A DNA stretch of 7,844 bases, taken from positions 1 through 7,844 of the forward strand of contig CAMYKF010000756.1 in assembly GCA_947258905.1 (NCBI GenBank), read 5' to 3'. This DNA is from an uncultured Pirellulaceae bacterium (lineage in GTDB: Bacteria > Planctomycetota > Planctomycetia > Pirellulales > Pirellulaceae). The notes below the pieces were generated by a model. The model was not told where the DNA came from. It was given only the letters and a program-made list of their open reading frames with translations, and did not search any database. Below are positions 1 to 6,148 of this stretch, one piece after another (within the stretch, counting starts at the first letter, position 1; the number at the start of each line of letters is the position of its first letter). The position numbers and the translations under genes were made by a program.

Positions 1-623
1 CAGCCACCGCCGCCGCAACCGCCACCCCAACCGCCGCCACAACCAGAGTCACAGCCGCCGCCGCAACCAGAGTCACAGCCGCAACCGTAGGAAGTCGCAA
101 TCACGGTATCTTGTGCCGGACAGCAACCGGTGTCGCATCCGCCACAGCCACCGCCGCCGAACAGACCGCCGAGCAGTCCGCCGCCGCCGCCGCAGCCACC
201 GTCGCAACCGCAACCGGCTGCCACCGCACCGCCGCAACCGCCGTCACAGCCACAACCGGTGTCGCAACCGCCACAACCGGTATCGCAACCGCCACAACCA
301 GCGTCGCAGCCACCGCCGCAGCCGCCGCCGCCGAGCAGTCCGCCACCGCAGCCACCGCCGAACAGTCCGCAACCACCGCAACCGCGGTTAAAGAAGTTGC
401 CGAACTGGGGGCAGCACATGCTGTAGCCACAGCCGTTGTCAAAGTTCAAAGCTCCGCCATCGCAACCACAGCCGGCGACGGCCGGAGTGTCACAACAGGT
501 AGAAGCACAACCACCGCAACCGGATCGACCCAGCATGCGGTTCAACAAATCCTGTCCGTAGCAGTTGCTGCTACAGAACGCCATGCCGCAAACCAGCGTG
601 GCAATAACCATTTTGAGTTTCAT
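1..623 (-). CDS. Secreted Gly/Cys-rich repeat protein, partial (C-terminus beyond window)
   Basis: Read on the minus strand from ATG at 623-621, the frame stays open for 207 codons to base 1, so the C-terminus is missing. A GGAG motif lies 10 nt before the ATG. Residues 1-23 look like a Sec signal peptide (KLK, then a hydrophobic core, cleavage probably before or near QDLL). The rest is almost entirely glycine and cysteine: 34 cysteines fall between residues 24 and 207, in units such as GGCDTGC, GCGCDGGC and GLLGG(L)FGGG. A short less repetitive part (about residues 24-80) holds Phe, Asn and Met. No catalytic domain is visible. The composition suggests a disulfide-cross-linked or metal-binding envelope or surface protein; this is inference. 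Many spurious long frames exist on the other strand because GGN/TGY codons rarely give stops when reversed. I am confident of the frame because of start, signal peptide and repeat periodicity; the function is unknown. Confidence 0.85.
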   Translation of the reverse strand, partial: MKLKMVIATLVCGMAFCSSNCYGQDLLNRMLGRSGCGGCASTCCDTPAVAGCGCDGGALNFDNGCGYSMCCPQFGNFFNRGCGGCGLFGGGCGGGLLGGGGCGGGCDAGCGGCDTGCGGCDTGCGCDGGCGGAVAAGCGCDGGCGGGGGLLGGLFGGGGCGGCDTGCCPAQDTVIATSYGCGCDSGCGGGCDSGCGGGWGGGCGGGG

Positions 624-669
624 CGAGACTCATCTCCAGGGCTTGACTGGTTTTTCTGAATCATTCCAA

Positions 670-681
670 CATCAATTGATG
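670..681. promoter_or_regulatory. 12-bp perfect palindrome upstream of the Gly/Cys-rich gene
   Basis: CATCAATTGATG is a perfect palindrome whose near edge is 46 nt upstream of the ATG at 623 on the minus strand. This is a position where an operator for that gene could lie. No clear -35/-10 pair was found next to it, so its role as a regulator site is only a possibility. Confidence 0.3.
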
Positions 682-869
682 ATCGGCCGCGCCACCAAAA
701 TTAGCTGGAAGCAATGCACCGTCGCGGGTCAGGTTCGCTCGACAAGTCGGGCGAAGGCCGGAGACATATTTGCCGTTCAATTCAGTGCAAGGGCTCAAAA
801 ACCAGAGTTACTGAGTCGCAGCCGGCCAAACCATCCATGATCTGATTGCCCGGCTTTGGACAAACCGTG

Positions 870-891
870 TGTTCTGGCACTTATCAGAACA
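870..891. repeat. Inverted repeat TGTTCTG-N8-CAGAACA
   Basis: Two perfect 7-bp arms (870-876 and 885-891) flank an 8-nt AT-containing spacer in the divergent intergenic region. Arm centres are 15 bp apart, which would suit a dimeric DNA-binding protein; as RNA it would form a modest hairpin. No T tract follows on either strand, so it is not an intrinsic terminator. It is about 250 bp from both flanking genes. Confidence 0.4.
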
Positions 892-1017
892 ATCATCCGT
901 GATATCGGGTGCCGTTTGGGGTTGATTCGAGTGCCAGTGTTGTTTTTTGGCAATTACCAAATACTCTCGTTCTTGCGCACAGTCGCATCGCGACGATCAG
1001 GCAAACTGTGACTGCCC

Positions 1018-1046
1018 TGCCCGCAGCCGCAATTAGCTGCCGGGCA
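1018..1046. other. Bulged GC-rich hairpin before the lipoprotein promoter
   Basis: The arms TGCCCGCAGC and GCTGCCGGGCA pair over ten base pairs with one bulged C, closing an 8-nt loop (CGCAATTA). There is no T tract after it on either strand, so an intrinsic terminator is unlikely. It ends just upstream of the candidate promoter of the lipoprotein gene. Confidence 0.4.
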
Positions 1047-1053
1047 ACTTGCA

Positions 1054-1082
1054 TTGGTGTCCTGACCCGCCCGCATTACAAT
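1054..1082 (+). promoter_or_regulatory. Candidate housekeeping promoter of the lipoprotein gene
   Basis: TTGGTG (1054-1059) and TACAAT (1077-1082) are 17 bp apart; the -10 matches the consensus at five of six positions and the -35 at the TTG. Transcription would start near 1089, giving a leader of about 35-47 nt before the lipoprotein start. The -35 match is weak, so this is a candidate only. Confidence 0.4.
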
Positions 1083-1135
1083 AATCAGCACGTTCGGTAC
1101 ATCTTGCCAGGCAGGGTCTGCGGTTGTTAACGAGA

Positions 1136-1438
1136 ATGTGGATCAAACAGGTTCTGTTGTGTGGCATCTTGCTGGCAGCGGCCGCGTCGGCCGGCTGTCT
1201 CGGAGACCGCTACGAGACGAATGTGCCGCCCGCCGATTTGCAGCTGTGGAAATCGGCGGATTCGCAGACTGGTCAGGGATACGGGTGGCCCCGATACCAG
1301 CGGCAGGATCAGACATTGCCTGACCGGGGTACGCTGCCCGGTGCCGGAACTTTGCCGCGTGGGACCCTGCCACAGCGTGGGACCCTGCCACAGCGCGGGA
1401 CCCTGCCACGTCGTGGGACCCTGCCCTCGGGACGTTAG
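1136..1438 (+). CDS. Small lipoprotein with C-terminal GTLPQR tandem repeats
   Basis: The 100-residue product begins with a typical lipoprotein signal: a Lys-containing start, a hydrophobic stretch (VLLCGILLAAA) and the lipobox ASAGC, with the cysteine at residue 21. After a short polar, Trp- and Gln-containing part (residues 22-61) the C-terminus is a run of six- or five-residue units: TLPDR, GTLPGA, GTLPR, GTLPQR, GTLPQR, GTLPRR, GTLPSGR. No enzymatic domain is visible. It is expected to be anchored in a membrane by its N-terminal lipid, with the basic, proline-containing repeats exposed. The start is uncertain: ATG at 1136 has a poor ribosome site, while an in-frame TTG at 1124 has AGGG seven bases upstream and would add four residues including an Arg. 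Function unknown. It is transcribed toward the histone-like gene. Confidence 0.75.
   Translation: MWIKQVLLCGILLAAAASAGCLGDRYETNVPPADLQLWKSADSQTGQGYGWPRYQRQDQTLPDRGTLPGAGTLPRGTLPQRGTLPQRGTLPRRGTLPSGR
1361..1432 (+). repeat. Four 18-bp tandem repeats inside the lipoprotein gene
   Basis: Four consecutive 18-bp units start at 1361, 1379, 1397 and 1415, each beginning GGGACCCTGCC. Units 1 and 2 differ only in the last base; unit 3 diverges in its last six bases and unit 4 in its tail. Each codes one GTLPxR unit in frame. Older, more diverged copies lie at 1328-1360. The near-identity of the DNA suggests recent duplication by slippage or unequal exchange. Confidence 0.85.
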
Positions 1439-1648
1439 TCGCACCGGGGGCCGGCATTGCCAGGGGTCCATCCTCACCTGTTTGCGGCCGCAGCTATCCC
1501 GCGAGGTTCTTCTCGAAATTGGTGGCCGTTTTTTGAGTTGACCAAAAAAGCATGTGGGGCAACCGGCCCGATAGGTGGGGCTTTAACCCGACGTTTGATT
1601 ATCCCCGAAGGACCGACCGCAAGCGGCGACTGTCATGCGCAAGATACG
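1439..1648. other. Convergent intergenic gap
   Basis: This gap separates the 3' ends of the lipoprotein gene (plus) and the histone-like gene (minus). No gene and no classic GC-stem plus T-tract terminator was seen on either strand. It contains an AT-only inverted repeat at 1529-1549 (TTTTTTG, 7-nt loop, CAAAAAA), which could slow polymerase from both sides but lacks a GC-rich stem. Confidence 0.45.
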
Positions 1649-2026
1649 CTATTCCTCTTCAATGACTTCCTTGACCTTGGCAACGAAGTGAGGCAATTTG
1701 CCCTCGGGACTAAGCTCACGGGCTTTCTTTTCGGCAGCTTTCTTTTGATTGAAAGCGTATTTGGCCACGGGCTTCATGGCGTGATTAAACACGGCCCAAT
1801 ACAGACGTTGACGGGCATCCTCGTCTTTTTTGGCGCGGCTTTTCCGTTTCGTCTTCTTTTTGGGGGCTTTCTTTTTGGCCGCTTTTTTCTTGGTGGCCTC
1901 ATCTTCCGCCTTGGCTGTTTTCTTTTTGGTTGTTTTCTTTTTGGTCGTTGTCTTTTTGGCAGCCTTGGTGGTTTTTTTGGCGGTCTTCTTTTTGGTGGCG
2001 GCCTTGGTGGTCTTTTTCTTGGCCAT
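1649..2026 (-). CDS. Histone H1-like Lys/Thr/Ala-rich DNA-binding protein with C-terminal domain
   Basis: The 125-residue product has two parts. Residues 2-67 are an extremely basic tail built from KKKTT, TKAAKK and KKKAP-type units, like the eukaryotic histone H1 tail and bacterial H1-like proteins; such tails bind DNA through charge and are intrinsically disordered. Residues 72-125 look folded, with aromatic and hydrophobic positions (LYWAVFNHAMKPVAKYAF, later LPHFVAKVKEVIEEE) and an acidic end; I do not recognise this domain. I chose ATG at 2026 because GAGG stands five bases upstream and the basic tail begins directly; an in-frame ATG at 2104 would add 26 residues that do not look like a conserved N-terminus. 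Likely role: nucleoid compaction or binding of nucleic acid in the cytoplasm, by inference. It lies 164 bp downstream of the Bfd-like gene on the same strand, so joint transcription is possible but not shown. Confidence 0.85.
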   Translation of the reverse strand: MAKKKTTKAATKKKTAKKTTKAAKKTTTKKKTTKKKTAKAEDEATKKKAAKKKAPKKKTKRKSRAKKDEDARQRLYWAVFNHAMKPVAKYAFNQKKAAEKKARELSPEGKLPHFVAKVKEVIEEE

Positions 2027-2190
2027 GGCGACCTCGGGAACTTGTCGAAATATGGATGTCTGTCGCAGCAATCGCGGCGGCGAATTTCCGAATGGGAAGG
2101 GCACAGTCTAGCGGGTTTTGGCGTGCCTGAACACCGTGCCTGCCGGCGCTGCCAGCCGGTCTGATTCTTTCCTTTTACCGGGTCGGCCGG

Positions 2191-2475
2191 TCAATCCTCA
2201 AAGCCCGTTTCACGGTGATATTTTTTCCGCAGCACGGCGTATTCATCCGCCTGGGGGATCGCTACCTGGCTGGTGTGGCCGGTGCCCGGTGCGGCCTGCT
2301 GCGCCGCGTCAAACATGGCCGTCAAATATCGCCGGCACCAGCCGCATCCGGTGCCGGCCCCGAAGCAATCGGCCAGCTGGGCGGCGCGTCGCGGCTTTTC
2401 AATCCGCAGGTAACTCTCGATCTTGCGACGCGTCACGTGAAAACAAAGACAGACTTCCTGATCGGGATCCACCAT
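2191..2475 (-). CDS. Bfd-like [2Fe-2S] protein
   Basis: The 94-residue product carries the pattern of the bacterioferritin-associated ferredoxin (BFD-like, Fer2_BFD) family: CLC at residues 9-11 followed by FHVTRRKIE, then GTGCGWCR with cysteines 44 and 47. The spacing C-x-C-x32-C-x2-C matches the four-cysteine ligand set of this family (Escherichia coli Bfd has x31). Cys37 is extra. Members bind a [2Fe-2S] cluster and in Bfd deliver electrons to bacterioferritin for iron release; related domains also occur in larger redox enzymes. Residues 57-94 form a tail beyond the usual domain (Bfd itself is about 64 residues). The start ATG at 2475 has AAGG five to six bases upstream; longer in-frame starts add sequence with no family likeness. 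It is divergent from rlmN, and no ferritin gene is in view. The fold is well supported; the exact partner is unknown. Confidence 0.85.
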   Translation of the reverse strand: MVDPDQEVCLCFHVTRRKIESYLRIEKPRRAAQLADCFGAGTGCGWCRRYLTAMFDAAQQAAPGTGHTSQVAIPQADEYAVLRKKYHRETGFED

Positions 2476-2590
2476 GAACACCTTCAAACAAATCCGGATT
2501 TTGATCGTGCAGTGCCGATCGCCTGACTTGCCTTTTGTCGACGCTGCACCGATTATCATCTAGTCGTTATACCCGTTTTCTGGAACTCAC

Positions 2591-3658
2591 GTGCAATTCC
2601 TGCTGGACCATCTGGAATCCCTTGAAGACTGGCTTGCCGAGCGCGGACAGCGGACGTTTCGCGCGCGGCAAATCCACCAGTGGCTGTTTCACCAGCGGGC
2701 CACTTCGTTTGCCGAAATGACCGACCTGCCGCTTGCTCTCCGCGATGAACTCTCCAGCCACTTCATGCTCGATTCCGTATCGATCGCCAGGCATCAGCAA
2801 TCGCCGGACGGGACCGAAAAACTGCTGCTGCAACTGGCCGACGGAAATCACGTCGAATGTGTCCTGCTGCGTGACGGCGCGCGGCGTTCGATCTGTGTCA
2901 GCAGCCAGGTCGGCTGTGCCATGGGCTGTGTGTTTTGCGCCAGTGGACTCGATGGCGTCGAACGAAATCTGACCACGGGTGAAATCGTGGGGCAGATGCT
3001 GCTATTGCAAAGACAGTTGCCCGCGGAGGAACGGCTCAGTCACATTGTCATGATGGGGATGGGCGAGCCCCTGGCGAACCTGAACCACGTGCTGCCGGCG
3101 CTCGATTGGGCCAGTCGTCCCGAGGGATTGGGTATCAGCCCGCGACGCATCACGATTTCCACGGTGGGATTGCCTCAGGCCATTGACCGGCTGGCTGCCG
3201 AAAACTGTCGTTACAACCTGGCGGTATCGCTGCACGCGGCGCATGACGAATTGCGCAACCGCCTGGTACCGGTTAACGAGCGAATCGGCATCAAGTCCCT
3301 GCTGGATGCCGCTGATCGCTACTTCGAAGTCTCCGGACGGCGGTTGACGTTTGAATATGTGTTGTTGGCCGGGGTCAATGATTCGGTACAGGACGCGCAG
3401 CGATTGGCGAAACTGCTCAAGGGCAAATGCCAGCTGCTGAACGTGATTCCTTACAACCCGGTGGCCGGATTGTCGTGGCGGACACCATCGCCCTCAGCCG
3501 TCTCGGCGTTTCGTGACGTTTTGGTTAAAGCGGGCATCGAGATCAAGTTTCGGCAACGCAAGGGCGACCAAATCGACGCCGCTTGCGGCCAGTTGCGTCG
3601 TTTGCAGCAATCGCGTCCAGCGAAGCTGCACGATCTGACCAAACCGAATATCGGCTGA
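2591..3658 (+). CDS. rlmN: Dual-specificity rRNA/tRNA adenine-C2 methyltransferase RlmN
   Basis: The 355-residue product is a full-length radical-SAM methyltransferase. RlmN makes 2-methyladenosine at A2503 of 23S rRNA and at A37 of some tRNAs, using two SAM molecules and a [4Fe-4S] cluster, in the cytoplasm. Visible marks: N-terminal helical domain with FRARQIHQWLF (23-33), the cluster motif C109-x3-C113-x2-C116, the SAM-binding MMGMGEP (154-160), ITISTVGLP (187-195), LAVSLHA (210-216), and Cys332 in DAACGQL near the C-terminus, which matches the cysteine that carries the transient methyl group. The start is GTG at 2591: an in-frame TAG at 2561 precedes it, no ATG lies between, and a weak GGAA is five bases upstream. 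It appears to be a single gene, divergent from the Bfd-like gene and separated by about 190 bp from the sigma operon. All key residues are present. Confidence 0.97.
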   Translation: MQFLLDHLESLEDWLAERGQRTFRARQIHQWLFHQRATSFAEMTDLPLALRDELSSHFMLDSVSIARHQQSPDGTEKLLLQLADGNHVECVLLRDGARRSICVSSQVGCAMGCVFCASGLDGVERNLTTGEIVGQMLLLQRQLPAEERLSHIVMMGMGEPLANLNHVLPALDWASRPEGLGISPRRITISTVGLPQAIDRLAAENCRYNLAVSLHAAHDELRNRLVPVNERIGIKSLLDAADRYFEVSGRRLTFEYVLLAGVNDSVQDAQRLAKLLKGKCQLLNVIPYNPVAGLSWRTPSPSAVSAFRDVLVKAGIEIKFRQRKGDQIDAACGQLRRLQQSRPAKLHDLTKPNIG

Positions 3659-3678
3659 TCGGACTGGCATCATCCGGC

Positions 3679-3700
3679 AAAAAAGCTGCCCTGCTGGCAG
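3679..3700 (-). terminator. Weak terminator-like hairpin, minus-strand orientation
   Basis: Read on the minus strand, CTGCC, a 5-nt loop and GGCAG are followed after one C by six T (plus-strand A run at 3679-3684). The stem is only five base pairs. It sits just downstream of rlmN but points the wrong way for it, and no minus-strand gene ends here, so it may be fortuitous or stop antisense transcription. Confidence 0.25.
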
Positions 3701-3845
3701 AACCTTGGCCGCTTTGGGGCGTTTAATTCAGGCACACGCCAATCAAGCGATCGCCGACGTCCGATCTGGCCGACGGCATGCCGGCAGGTAACAATGGGAC
3801 TTGTGACCAGTCAAACGTTCCGTTGACGCTGCCGGAGTGAATTGC

Positions 3846-4580
3846 GTGTCGGCTGACAATTCGACCACCCCGACCAAGTACGAACTAACCGATCCGGATG
3901 TGCGGTTGATGTTGCAGGTCCGCGATGGCAGCGCCGCAGCGTTTGAGCAACTGGTACATCGTTACCAGGCCAGACTGACCGGCATCCTCGAACACCTCGT
4001 TCCCGGACAGGGACAAGCCGAGGACCTGGCCCAGGAAGTGTTCATGCGGGTGTACCGGGCGCGGGAGTCGTATCAGCCGACCGCCAAATTTTCCACCTGG
4101 TTATTCACGATTGCCAACAATGTCGCCAGCAATGCAATCCGCAAGCTGGTGCGACGCAAGGAAATCAATTTACAGGCATCGCCCAGCGGACAGAATCTGG
4201 CCCGGCCGCTGGACGATATGGCCAAGGCGGCCAGCGGATTGATGCCCACGCGCGAGCTGGCCCGGTCAGAGGTTTCGGAAGTCGTCAAACTGGCCATCCA
4301 GTCACTGGGAGATAGGCAACGCACGGCCCTGTTACTGTCAAAATACGAACACATGAGTTACGAGGAGATCGGGCAAACGATGGGATTGTCGCCGCAAGCG
4401 GTCAAGAGTCTGCTTTCACGTGCGCGAGGCAATCTGCGTGACATTCTGCAACCCTACATGCAACTGGGCCTGCGCCCGCCTGGTGACGCAACTGGAAAGG
4501 CAGCGCCGGTCAACGCCAGTCTGCCAGTGCAAACATCTCCTTCGGACGACACGCCTGCGACAGGCATCGGTACATCATGA
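3846..4580 (+). CDS. ECF-type RNA polymerase sigma factor with C-terminal extension
   Basis: The 244-residue product has the two-domain ECF sigma structure. Sigma-2 spans about residues 30-105 (AAFEQLVHRYQARL, then AEDLAQEVFMRVYRARESYQ and FSTWLFTIANNVASNAIRK), which binds core polymerase and melts the -10. A longish linker (106-145) leads to sigma-4 (148-201: LGDRQRTALLL, YEEIGQTMGLSPQAVKSLLSRAR), whose helix-turn-helix reads the -35. Residues 202-244 form a Pro/Thr/Ser-rich tail absent from minimal ECF factors. I chose GTG at 3846 because GGAG stands eight bases upstream; GTG at 3837 overlaps that site. Its stop overlaps the next start as ATGA, so it is coupled to the anti-sigma-like gene. 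It should direct transcription in response to a signal released by that partner. The group within ECF factors cannot be fixed by eye. Confidence 0.93.
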   Translation: MSADNSTTPTKYELTDPDVRLMLQVRDGSAAAFEQLVHRYQARLTGILEHLVPGQGQAEDLAQEVFMRVYRARESYQPTAKFSTWLFTIANNVASNAIRKLVRRKEINLQASPSGQNLARPLDDMAKAASGLMPTRELARSEVSEVVKLAIQSLGDRQRTALLLSKYEHMSYEEIGQTMGLSPQAVKSLLSRARGNLRDILQPYMQLGLRPPGDATGKAAPVNASLPVQTSPSDDTPATGIGTS

Positions 4581-5128
4581 CGGACAAGGATTCAAAAACC
4601 GAACCAATTGCTGACGCGATGGACTCGCCGACCGAGCCGCTGCGCGAAGACACCGACGTCAATCCGGTGGACCAGACGCTGGTGGCATATCTGGACGGCG
4701 AGTTGACCGAGACGGAAACGGAAGAGATCGAATCCCGGCTGGCCAATGACGAGCCATTGCGAAACCGGCTGCACGAATTGCAGGCTGCCTGGGACATGCT
4801 CGACGAGCTGCCGCATAGCGAGCCGGACCGCGGCTTTGTGAAAAGCACGATCGAAATGGTCGTAACGGCTTCCAAACGAAAAAAGGCCCGTTGGCATCGC
4901 TGGCCGCTGCGGATTGCTGGTGTAGCCGTTGCCTTCGTGCTTGCTGCCGCTGTCGCCTTTCAAGTGGTGAGAAGTATCCAGAATCAACCGTATCGCGAAT
5001 TCGTCACCGATCTCGATTTCCTGGAAAACGTCGACATGTACGATTCGGTTGGCAGTCTCGAATTCCTCGAGGAACTGCATGCCGAGGGTTTGTTCGCAGC
5101 ACAGGAGGATCTGTCGAATGAACCGTAG
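4577..5128 (+). CDS. Single-pass membrane anti-sigma-like protein without zinc motif
   Basis: The 183-residue product starts at ATG 4577, overlapping the sigma stop by four bases. Residues 31-79 (LVAYLDGELTETETEEIESRLANDEPLRNRLHELQAAW) resemble the N-terminal helices of anti-sigma factors of the zf-HC2 kind, in which a cytoplasmic helical domain clamps an ECF sigma factor. There is no cysteine in the whole protein, so the usual His-x3-Cys-x2-Cys zinc site is absent. A basic stretch (KRKKARWHRW, 100-109) precedes one membrane helix at about 110-131, fitting an N-inside topology. The acidic outer part (139-183: FVTDLDFLENVDMYDSVGSLEFLEEL) has no recognised sensor domain. Position and topology strongly suggest it holds the neighbouring sigma factor at the membrane; direct binding is inferred. 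Confidence 0.85.
   Translation: MTDKDSKTEPIADAMDSPTEPLREDTDVNPVDQTLVAYLDGELTETETEEIESRLANDEPLRNRLHELQAAWDMLDELPHSEPDRGFVKSTIEMVVTASKRKKARWHRWPLRIAGVAVAFVLAAAVAFQVVRSIQNQPYREFVTDLDFLENVDMYDSVGSLEFLEELHAEGLFAAQEDLSNEP
5103..5108 (+). promoter_or_regulatory. Strong ribosome binding site AGGAGG for the third operon gene
   Basis: A perfect AGGAGG lies within the end of the anti-sigma-like gene, nine bases before ATG 5118. It is the strongest such site in the window and decides that start over the in-frame 5049 start, which lacks one and would overlap the upstream gene by 80 bases. Confidence 0.8.
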
Positions 5129-6119
5129 GTCGCATTGGCTGGATATCAGTACCGGGATCCTGCTGGCCGCGCTGGCCCTGACCCTGACGCCACTGGCGAT
5201 GACAGGCGGTCTGTCGAACCAGCAGCGATTTGAACAGCTTGGCAGCGAGGAATTGTCCGAGATCAAAAACCAAAAGCGTCGCTACGATGCGATGCCCGAA
5301 CCCAAACAGCAGCGTCTCAGACAATTGCACGAGCAACTGGCCGGGCACCCGGACCGCGACGCCCTGATGGCGACGATGCGGGCCTATTACGACTGGCTGG
5401 GCAAGCTGGAAAGCAATTCCCGACGCGCACGGTTGAAAAGCCTGGAGACTGTGGAACGCGTTGAGGAAGTGCGCAGTATTCGGCTGCGACAAGCCGAGCA
5501 ATTCTTTGGCTACGAATTGCCTCGCGGCGACGTCCAGAAACTGTTTGGCTGGACTGCAGAATTCGTCAAGCAAAACGACGAGCAAATTGAAAAACTGTTC
5601 AACGAACGCATGGACGAATCCGAACGCGGTAACCGCTCGGCGGCGCGTCGCCAGTGGATGGCTCGCCGTCCCGATATCCAGTTCCTGGTGCTGTACAACT
5701 TTCACCCCGAACAGGCCCTTTCACTGATCGACAACGACGATTTGAATCAGCTGAAATCCAGTCTCTCCAGCGAGGCCAATCAAAAACTCGACGAACAACC
5801 GGATGACACCGCCCGCAAAAGGCTGGTCTATCGCTGGGTGGTGTCGGCGATCGAAGCCCAGCGGCGACCACCGCCGTGGGACCTGCGGAATTTCTACGAG
5901 ATCGAAATGTCGGCCGAACAAAAGGAACGTGTCGACAACATGGATCGACAACAACGCGAGCGCGAAATCATCCGGCTCTACAATCGCAGTCGCGACCGGG
6001 CCCAGTTCGGCATCCCCGGCGAACGGCGACGGTCCGGCAGGGGCCGCGAATCTTCCCGTGATCAAGGCCCCGAGGACGACGAGGCAAAGGACCGCCAAAA
6101 CGAGCCCAGGGGCGCCTGA
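5118..6119 (+). CDS. Membrane-anchored charged helical protein of the sigma operon, unknown function
   Basis: The 333-residue product overlaps the anti-sigma-like gene by 11 bases, so the three genes form one operon. Residues 1-30 hold a basic start (MNRRSH) and a hydrophobic segment (about 9-28), either a signal peptide or a signal anchor. The rest is highly charged and mostly helical, rich in Arg, Glu and Gln, with motifs such as PEPKQQRLRQLHEQL and SRRARLKSLETVERVEEVRSIR; the pattern of repeated 'QR..L' helices recalls proteins of the DUF3106 kind, but the likeness is loose. The last 35 residues are low-complexity Arg/Glu/Asp. No catalytic motif is seen. Its place beside the sigma and anti-sigma genes suggests a role in sensing or modulating that pair across the membrane; this is inference. 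The following two hairpins may end the transcript. Confidence 0.82.
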   Translation: MNRRSHWLDISTGILLAALALTLTPLAMTGGLSNQQRFEQLGSEELSEIKNQKRRYDAMPEPKQQRLRQLHEQLAGHPDRDALMATMRAYYDWLGKLESNSRRARLKSLETVERVEEVRSIRLRQAEQFFGYELPRGDVQKLFGWTAEFVKQNDEQIEKLFNERMDESERGNRSAARRQWMARRPDIQFLVLYNFHPEQALSLIDNDDLNQLKSSLSSEANQKLDEQPDDTARKRLVYRWVVSAIEAQRRPPPWDLRNFYEIEMSAEQKERVDNMDRQQREREIIRLYNRSRDRAQFGIPGERRRSGRGRESSRDQGPEDDEAKDRQNEPRGA

Positions 6120-6148
6120 GCCGTGGCTCGTACCGGGGTGACCGTTCG

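Larger units (their letters stand above)
624..1135. other. Divergent intergenic region of about 0.5 kb
   Basis: No convincing gene was found between the Gly/Cys-rich gene (minus) and the lipoprotein gene (plus). Short open frames here (for example 909-1130 plus) show no signal peptide, domain or ribosome binding site. The stretch holds the upstream regions of both divergent genes, a 12-bp palindrome (670-681), a 7-bp inverted repeat with an 8-nt spacer (870-891), a bulged hairpin (1018-1046) and a candidate promoter (1054-1082), each listed separately. A small RNA cannot be excluded. Confidence 0.6.

Noticed and set aside
111..659. Long plus-strand open frames of Ala/Thr, Pro/Gln or Arg/His repeats opposite the Gly/Cys-rich gene
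   Set aside because: They are the reverse reading of GGN/TGY repeats. They lack ribosome sites and signal peptides, while the minus-strand frame has a start, a signal peptide and a regular repeat.
909..1130. 73-residue plus-strand open frame in the intergenic region
   Set aside because: No ribosome site, domain or membrane segment; it runs through the bulged hairpin and the candidate promoter of the lipoprotein gene.
1529..1549. AT-only inverted repeat TTTTTTG-N7-CAAAAAA as a bidirectional terminator
   Set aside because: A bidirectional terminator would show A tract, GC-rich stem, T tract; here the stem itself is A/T only, so it is not called as a terminator.
1457..2164. 235-residue plus-strand open frame rich in Phe, Leu and Gly
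   Set aside because: It is the antisense reading of the Lys-rich repeats (AAG/AAA read as CTT/TTT) of the histone-like gene, which has a good start and a typical composition.
3774..3783. 10-bp palindrome CGGCATGCCG upstream of the sigma gene
   Set aside because: Short GC palindromes are common in DNA of this composition and no promoter elements were found beside it.
5049..5117. Longer start for the third operon gene
   Set aside because: It would overlap the upstream gene by 80 bases, has no ribosome site and adds residues that hide the hydrophobic N-terminus; ATG 5118 has AGGAGG at good spacing.
4592..5266. 224-residue minus-strand open frame opposite the anti-sigma-like gene
   Set aside because: It spans the overlap of two well supported plus-strand genes and shows no domain; it is a shadow.
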